In this document: positions 33,838 to 38,559 of the stretch, in pieces
How the letters are laid out: each line of letters begins with the position of its first letter
Numbering within the stretch: position 1 is the first letter of the stretch
From: Arthrobacter ipis
Lineage (GTDB): Bacteria; Actinomycetota; Actinomycetes; Actinomycetales; Micrococcaceae
Direction: 5' to 3'
DNA length: 38,559 bases
Assembly: GCF_014694315.1 (NCBI RefSeq)
Contig: NZ_JAAOXD010000007.1
Location: forward strand, 1-38,559
The notes under the pieces: generated by a model
The model's database searches: none
What the model was told of the DNA's origin: nothing
What the model saw: only the letters and a program-made list of their open reading frames with translations
Translations under genes and position numbers: made by a program

Positions 33838-34425
33838 ATGACCGTAAAAGCCAGCAACGTCCCGGTTCCGCCCGTGCAGCGTGTCGTCATCGTCCACGGA
33901 TACGAATCCTCACCGGATGCAAACTGGTTCCCTTGGCTTCAGAGCGCCCTCGAAGCTGAAGGCATAGCCGTCGCAGTCGTTCCCCTCCCCGCACCAGACT
34001 CTCCTGACGCGGCAGCGTGGGAGGCCGCTGTCAGCGCGGCACTGGGAGTGCCAGATGCGACAACGATAGTGGTGGCACATTCCCTCGGTGTGGTCACTGC
34101 CCTACGTGTACTCGCGGCGCTGCCTGAGCCGTGGGAGTTGGGCGGTCTCGTGTTGGTGGCCGGCTTCACTGAACCACTGGAAGCACTGCCGGAACTCGAC
34201 GGCTATCTCGCAACTGACGTAGGGGTTGAACGGGTAGCAGCGAGCACTGGGGAACGTACAGTAATCCGCTCTGATACGGACCCTTTCGTGCCGCCAGCAG
34301 CATCCGATGACCTCGCCAGGCGCCTGGACGCACGGCTGCAGGTTCACCCGGGAGCGGGGCACTTCATGACAGAAGACGGCGTCACAAGGTTTCCCTCTCT
34401 GCTTAGCCTCATTCGGTCCAAGTAG
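33838..34425 (+). CDS. Alpha/beta hydrolase of the RBBP9/YdeN type
   Basis: A 195-aa small serine hydrolase. Features: VVIVHGYESSPDANWFPWL near the N-terminus (oxyanion region H-G-Y-x-S-S-P), the nucleophile elbow VAHSLG (Ser82), Asp148 in RSDTDPFVP and His175 in GAGHF. The length and motif order are those of RBBP9-like esterases. Substrates are unknown, and related proteins are weak esterases or aminohydrolases. The ATG at 33838 is chosen; an in-frame TTG two codons earlier is possible, and neither has a strong ribosome site. A single gene. Confidence 0.9.
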   Translation: MTVKASNVPVPPVQRVVIVHGYESSPDANWFPWLQSALEAEGIAVAVVPLPAPDSPDAAAWEAAVSAALGVPDATTIVVAHSLGVVTALRVLAALPEPWELGGLVLVAGFTEPLEALPELDGYLATDVGVERVAASTGERTVIRSDTDPFVPPAASDDLARRLDARLQVHPGAGHFMTEDGVTRFPSLLSLIRSK

Positions 34426-34905
34426 GGGCTTTGGTGAATTAGTCCCGGGACTATTCCATGGCGGTGGTCTTAGGGGCGGTGAGGCGACGGATCTGCCCGG
34501 TTGGAAGCTGGATGTGGATCGCCAGTAGCAGCTCGACCCGTTCCGTGCCCGCCGCTTCATCGAGCACCGGTCTTGCGCGCAATGCCGTCCATTTGGCACG
34601 CCTGCTCCAGACCAGCCACTACCCGGCCGGGAAGTCGGCAGTGCGGGACTGAACGCTGGTCGCAGGCTTACCCGGTGGCGAAGGTTTCCGGTTGAGGATG
34701 TACAGGGGCGGATGGGGTCGCTAGGGTGGCACGGTAAGCCTACTTACTATTGTTTCAAGTATTGCCAACTCGAACACCACATCACCCGGCTCAGGAACAC
34801 CGAGCACCCTTCCCTCCCCGGCGTGAAACCCGTGGGCGCCACCCGGCTCCCCGGAGTTCAGCGGCGCATCACAAGCACACACCCCACTGAACCAGGAGCA
34901 CACCA
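34426..34905. other. Intergenic stretch before the DUF4383 gene
   Basis: 480 bp; no frame with recognisable content. The right end carries the promoter and the ribosome site AGGAG of the DUF4383 gene. Confidence 0.45.
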
Positions 34906-35367
34906 ATGGCTACAACAAACCGGACGACCAGGCGTAAAACAACACTTCAAAAAGCAGCACAGGCAGTAGGCGCAGTCTTCCTGCTCGTCGGAATCCTCGG
35001 CTTCATCCCCGGTATCACCAGCAACTACAGCACGCTCTCCTTTGCCGGACACGACTCCGAAGCGCTCCTCCTAGGCATCTTCCAGGTCTCGGTACTGCAC
35101 AACATCGTCCACCTCCTCTTTGGCATCGCCGGGATCCTCCTCTCGCGCACCAATGATCAGGCGCGGAACTACCTGCTCTATGGTGGAGTCATCTACCTCG
35201 TCCTCTGGCTCTACGGACTCATCATCGGCCACGACACCGCCGCCAACTTTGTCCCCGTCAACACCGCCGACAACTGGCTCCATCTCATCCTCGGCATCGC
35301 CATGATCGCCCTGCCCATCCTGCTCTCCCGCGACCCCAACCGCGCCCACGGGACCACCACCCGCTAA
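34906..35367 (+). CDS. DUF4383 membrane protein
   Basis: A 153-aa protein with four membrane helices: VGAVFLLVGILGFIPGI, SVLHNIVHLLFGIAGILLS, YLLYGGVIYLVLWLYGLIIG and NWLHLILGIAMIALPILLS. The repeated N-x-x-H-L/N-W-L-H-L motif (HNIVHLLFG, DNWLHLILG) is the hallmark of DUF4383, a family of unknown function frequent in actinobacteria and often linked to stress-responsive loci. ATG after AGGAGCACACCA. The formate/nitrite transporter family gene follows on the same strand, separated by a hairpin. Confidence 0.9.
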   Translation: MATTNRTTRRKTTLQKAAQAVGAVFLLVGILGFIPGITSNYSTLSFAGHDSEALLLGIFQVSVLHNIVHLLFGIAGILLSRTNDQARNYLLYGGVIYLVLWLYGLIIGHDTAANFVPVNTADNWLHLILGIAMIALPILLSRDPNRAHGTTTR

Positions 35368-35387
35368 CCACAGTTGAGGTGAGCCAC

Positions 35388-35421
35388 AGCCCCCGGGGAG
35401 GCCTACTGGCTCCCGGGGGCT
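35388..35421 (+). terminator. GC-rich hairpin after the DUF4383 gene
   Basis: AGCCCCCGGG (35388-35397) pairs with CCCGGGGGCT (35412-35421), with AG/CT extending the stem past one bulged G. There is no T-run, so it would be an inefficient or factor-assisted terminator, or would attenuate the next gene. Confidence 0.6.
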
Positions 35422-35480
35422 ATCACCCATAAACAGGCCAGCGGGGCAAGACCGTGTCGGCCAAGCAGGAGGAAGCGAAT

Positions 35481-36317
35481 ATGAGCGAAGAACGACGGCG
35501 GGAACTGGGCGAGTCTGACGCCCCAGTCGAGCACCAGCTCAAAGAGTCCTTCGACAAGACGATCGGCGAGGGCGCCGAACGACTCCACCGTACCGGGAGG
35601 AATATCCTGGTCACCGGCGTTTTCGGCGGCTTCGAAGTTGGCCTGGGAATCATGGCATACCTGGCCGTCATGCCAGAGACCGGCAATCATCTGCTGGCCG
35701 GGCTCGCGTTCAGCTTCGGGCTCATAGCCCTCCTCCTCGCGCACAGCGAACTGTTCACCGAGAACTTCCTCATGCCCGTGGCCGCTTTGGTAGCGAAGGA
35801 AGGCAGCGCCGCCCAGTTGGCGAAACTTTGGGGCGGCACCCTCGTGGCAAACCTCGCCGGCGGCTGGATCTTCGTCTGGATCATCATGCAGGCGTTCCCC
35901 CAATGGTCGACAGCTGCCAGCGAAAGCGCACACCACTACATCGGTGCCCCGTTCTCCGTCCAAACAATCGCCCTGGCGGTGCTCGGCGGCAGCACCATCA
36001 CGCTCATGAGCCGGATGCAGCAAGGCACCGGCAACGACGTCGCCCGTATCGTTGCCACCATCATCGGCGGGTTCCTGCTGGCCGGGCTGCAACTTTTCCA
36101 CTCAATCCTGGACTCATTGCTGATCTTCGCGGCAATCCACTCCGGCGCCGACATCACCTACGGCCAGTGGCTCGGCTGGTTCGGCTACACCCTGCTTTTC
36201 AACGTACTCGGCGGCTTATCCCTGGTAACCCTCCTCCGGCTCGTCCGCACAAAGGAACTAATTCAGAAACGCCGCAGGGAAGCACCCGAGGACCCGGACG
36301 CACCCCACAACGCATGA
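35481..36317 (+). CDS. Formate/nitrite transporter family protein
   Basis: A 278-aa FNT-family channel with six membrane helices. Segments: GRNILVTGVFGGFEVGLGIM, LLAGLAFSFGLIALLLAHSE, LFTENFLMP (helix-break element TENF), WGGTLVANLAGGWIFVWI, AIHSGADITYGQWLGWF and LLFNVLGGLSLVTLLRLV. The TENF and N-x-x-G-G features match the FocA/NirC fold, and the charged N-terminal arm resembles YfdC-type members, whose substrates are unsettled. The ATG at 35481 is chosen because AGGAGGAAG lies just upstream; a GTG at 35454 would add nine residues. Confidence 0.92.
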   Translation: MSEERRRELGESDAPVEHQLKESFDKTIGEGAERLHRTGRNILVTGVFGGFEVGLGIMAYLAVMPETGNHLLAGLAFSFGLIALLLAHSELFTENFLMPVAALVAKEGSAAQLAKLWGGTLVANLAGGWIFVWIIMQAFPQWSTAASESAHHYIGAPFSVQTIALAVLGGSTITLMSRMQQGTGNDVARIVATIIGGFLLAGLQLFHSILDSLLIFAAIHSGADITYGQWLGWFGYTLLFNVLGGLSLVTLLRLVRTKELIQKRRREAPEDPDAPHNA

Positions 36318-37074
36318 TCGCTGAGAGGTGGAAGAGAACGTCACCTCGACGGGTCCCGGTCTATGTAAAGACCCCGGTGGAGCTGCCTTCTAACCCGACA
36401 ACTCCAAGTCGACGGATCAATGCACCTCTGGCCGGACTCTCGCCCAATCGACATTTGCAGCTCAGGCTGCACGTGCACACCCTTCTCACCCCTAACCGCG
36501 CCCATCTCGACACGGAAAGCTGCTTGATCCGGGTGCGCGATGCCTAGAGCGCACCACCAGCCCACGTTGGTCCAACCGCACAGCCAAGGTCGACAGGCAT
36601 GAATCCATGCGTGAAAACCGTCGGCACCAGATTGCGGGAACGCTCCGAAGCGGCAGATCGTCCTCGACTTCACCATCGCCATGGCCCGGAACCACACCGC
36701 AACCCGCACATTAGGCGGCTGGCGGCTCTTCTGGGCAGCGCGCGTTCAGCGAGACGAAAGTCTGCAGGCCATAACTACACCCCATCTGACATCAGCTACA
36801 CCACTCGTAGAAGTCAGAATAGGGTCCCCTTCCTGGTTATCTGACGCACTCACGCTAAGGTCTGCGATTTCAACGTGCCACATTCAGTCGCGTAAGCCGG
36901 TCCTCGAAGACGACACCTCACAGCTACTCCCCTGCCGGAAGAAATCCACGCGGATACTGCCCTCTCGATTGTTGAGTTCAAACGGTCCCTCATCAAAGGT
37001 CGCCGGCAGGAACGCTGCGGCGCTATCCTTCCCGCCCACAGGGTCTGGGGGTCCTAAGCGACGAGAGGACCCTG
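36318..37074. other. 757-bp stretch without a gene
   Basis: Leftward frame 36341-36709 and several rightward frames overlap here without motifs or ribosome sites. The right end holds the leader of the broken lipoprotein gene, with GAGAGGA ahead of its ATG. Confidence 0.45.
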
Positions 37075-37651
37075 ATGAGAAAACAACCAGGAGCAAGGGT
37101 TCGCTGCGCTCACGGCCGTGGCGGCCGTCGTCTTGGGCTTGACAGCCTGCACCGGAGGAGAACGGCAAGCGGTTGTTCAGCTCGCGAAGAGTGCCACGTC
37201 GAAGGTATCCAGCGCAGTGGGCCGTGACACTGGAGAAATCAAAGTCGCGGCCTCCGATGCGTCCGACCTTGCCAGCCGGTTTCACACCTCTGCTGAGGAG
37301 GTCACCGCCGTGGCAGGTCAAGCCGACAACTACAGCGGTTGGCTGATCGCTCAAGCGAGTGCAGACCGGATGGCGGAAATAGCCAAGGCCGCAAAGAAGA
37401 ACAAGGCCGTCTCGGCGGGGGTCGATATTGCCTGCGCCTGGGCAGCAGGAGAGATTAACAGCACAGAGCAGTTCCACAGCTTCGTGGTTGATGCCACGGT
37501 CGGGATGGCCTATAACGACGCATGTGCGTTCCGTGCGGCCACTGAACAGCTCGCGGATAGACTAACGAAAATGCAGACCGAGGGCACAAGCAAAGACAAA
37601 GCTGCCGCGGCTCTGTTCTGCTACGGCTACTCAGTTGTTCAAATGGAGTAA
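37075..37651 (+). pseudogene. Lipoprotein gene frameshifted in its signal peptide
   Basis: ATG 37075 follows GAGAGGACCCTG and starts MRKQPGA in one frame. Deleting one G from the AGGG at about 37095-37099 joins it to RFAALTAVAAVVLGLTAC, a complete lipoprotein signal with the lipobox LTAC. The rest is intact for about 165 residues: GERQAVVQLAKSATSKVSSA, EVTAVAGQADNYSGWLIAQA, ADRMAEIAKAAKKNKAVSAG and VDIACAWAAGEINSTEQFHS, a helical, Ala/Lys-rich extracellular protein with four more Cys. Without the correction only a GTG at 37118 can start it, lacking basic residues and a ribosome site. Either a fresh frameshift or a sequencing error in the G run. Family unknown. Confidence 0.7.
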
Positions 37652-38373
37652 CGCGGCGAGAGCCTCTCGACTATTTGGCCGCCTGATTCATCCGTCGCTT
37701 TCTCCAAGATCTGGATGAGCGGGTCGTCCCCGTCGTCCTGTGCGCTGGGGTTGGTGGCACTCGGAAAAATTGCATGAACGGGCGCGCCCTGTTGTCGGCA
37801 GAGTCTGCTTGGCCGACTGATCCGGCTAAACGAGCTGGCATCAGCTTTACGGAATCTTCATTATCGGCGTTTCGTGTGCGAGAAACGCACGTATCTTCGA
37901 CACTGGCACAGCGTGATTGTGGCAGGGCATCTGGCGTGGCGGGGCCGTCCGCTCCCACTTGTCGGGCTTCTAGAAGCGGCAAATCGTCGTTGGGCCGCCG
38001 GGCGGCGCCGGGTGACCCGAGCGCCGCCGCGGCAGCATGCGGAAAGATGTACCCGACATGGGAACAAATCGTCCGCACAGCAGCGCTGACCAACATCACT
38101 CCACAAGAAATTCTCCACGCGCCAACACGATGGTTTCAACCCAGCTTCGCACGCTGCGCCAGCGCACTGTGGGCCGAACAACTCAGGAGAAACTACTCCC
38201 CAGCAATCGTCCGAGCCACAGTTTCCGCTCACCCGGCAAATCCGTCCCGGGAATTCACAGATCGACGGTTATCAGACAGCAATGCTTCAGCTGGCGGACC
38301 CATTCTTAGCCACATCAGGACAGGGGCGGTGGCCGGCATTTCCGCCCGATTTTTGCACCGTGCAGTCCCGGTG
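37652..38373. other. Gene-poor stretch before the MFS gene tail
   Basis: A rightward frame (37774-38394) and a leftward frame (37671-38099) overlap and both have random-looking Ala/Arg/Ser composition. A leftward segment near 37650-37770 reads FPSATNPSAQDDGDDPLIQI followed by LEKATDESGGQIVERLSP; it is protein-like but has no start and is probably a fragment. Confidence 0.4.
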
Positions 38374-38559
38374 TCAGTGGGAGAAGTCTGCTGAGATCTC
38401 GGCGAGGGTGCGCCCCTTCGTCTCAGGCGCGAGCCATTGCGAGAGGACTGCGCCGAGTAATGCGACGGCGGCGGCTACGACCATGGTTGCGCCCATGCCG
38501 ATGTTGCTGATCGCCCATGGCAGGGCGAAGGTGCCGAGTGCGGCTCCGATGCGGCTGAA
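38374..38559 (-). CDS. C-terminal end of an MFS transporter, sugar-porter type
   Basis: The last 61 codons of a leftward gene that continues beyond the right edge. The visible part is a final membrane-helix pair (TFALPWAISNIGMGATMVVA, then AAVALLGAVLSQWLAPETKG) followed by RTLAEISADFSH and a TGA. The P-E-T-K-G-R-T-L-A-E-I ending is the classic motif of the sugar-porter/aromatic-acid/metabolite:H+ symporter branch of the MFS. The substrate cannot be told from this piece. Confidence 0.88.
   Translation of the reverse strand, partial: FSRIGAALGTFALPWAISNIGMGATMVVAAAVALLGAVLSQWLAPETKGRTLAEISADFSH

Noticed and set aside
35403..36101. 232-codon leftward open frame
   Set aside because: Antisense of the FNT-family gene; an artefact of codon bias.
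37774..38394. 206-codon rightward open frame in the gene-poor right end
   Set aside because: Random-looking composition, no ribosome site or motif, and it overlaps the end of the well-supported MFS gene on the other strand.
1..38559. tRNA, rRNA, CRISPR array, riboswitch
   Set aside because: I looked for tRNA T-loop/acceptor patterns, regularly spaced repeats and known leader structures and saw none; a covariance-model scan was not possible here.

Overview
The base composition (high GC), the GC-rich third codon positions and the gene families (ISL3 transposase, PknB-type kinase, Rv1747-like FHA-ABC transporter, GH15 glycosidase, DUF4383 and AMIN-like proteins) point to a high-GC actinobacterium, most likely Arthrobacter/Pseudarthrobacter or another Micrococcaceae. 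This is inferred from protein character; there is no rRNA in the window. The region looks like an accessory, decaying part of the genome: intact metabolic and signalling genes alternate with gene-poor stretches that hold truncated, frameshifted or nonsense-broken genes.

Left end (1-3.7 kb): a partial SbnA-like PLP enzyme, then a complete ISL3-family insertion sequence with perfect 26-bp terminal repeats and an 8-bp target duplication. It sits inside the wreck of an older ISL3-type transposase, and a fragment of a lectin-like secreted protein follows. Centre-left (3.7-14 kb): a GH15 glycosidase meets a TIR-STAND NTPase tail to tail, with overlapping stop codons. Divergent from the TIR gene is a tight three-gene operon: a membrane-anchored, trypsin-like protein that has lost its catalytic residues and carries a C-terminal zinc ribbon; a transmembrane Ser/Thr kinase; and a double-FHA ABC transporter whose Walker A and signature motifs are altered. 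This TIR-STAND / pseudoprotease / kinase / FHA-ABC neighbourhood is the best candidate for an undescribed signalling or conflict system.

Centre (14-24.7 kb): a small two-repeat protein, a broken patatin copy, an unknown 138-aa protein, a NarL/LiaR-type two-component pair, a GNAT acetyltransferase, an intact patatin-like phospholipase (paralogue of the broken copy), a glycogen-debranching-type enzyme, a possible ribbon-helix-helix protein, and a secreted protein with its own terminator. The GH15 and debranching enzymes suggest alpha-glucan or trehalose turnover.

Right half (24.7-38.6 kb): at 25.4-26.3 kb, three consecutive small genes are all broken by single-base indels or a stop. Intact genes follow: a small alpha/beta-barrel protein, a Bcr/CflA drug exporter, a quinone-oxidoreductase-like MDR enzyme, small membrane proteins, an RBBP9-type hydrolase, a DUF4383 protein, a formate/nitrite transporter family protein and the C-terminus of a sugar-porter-type MFS protein. 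They are interspersed with an AMIN-like gene carrying an amber codon in its signal peptide, a lipoprotein frameshifted in its signal peptide, and fragments of HAD-like and resolvase-like genes. No tRNA, rRNA or CRISPR array was seen.
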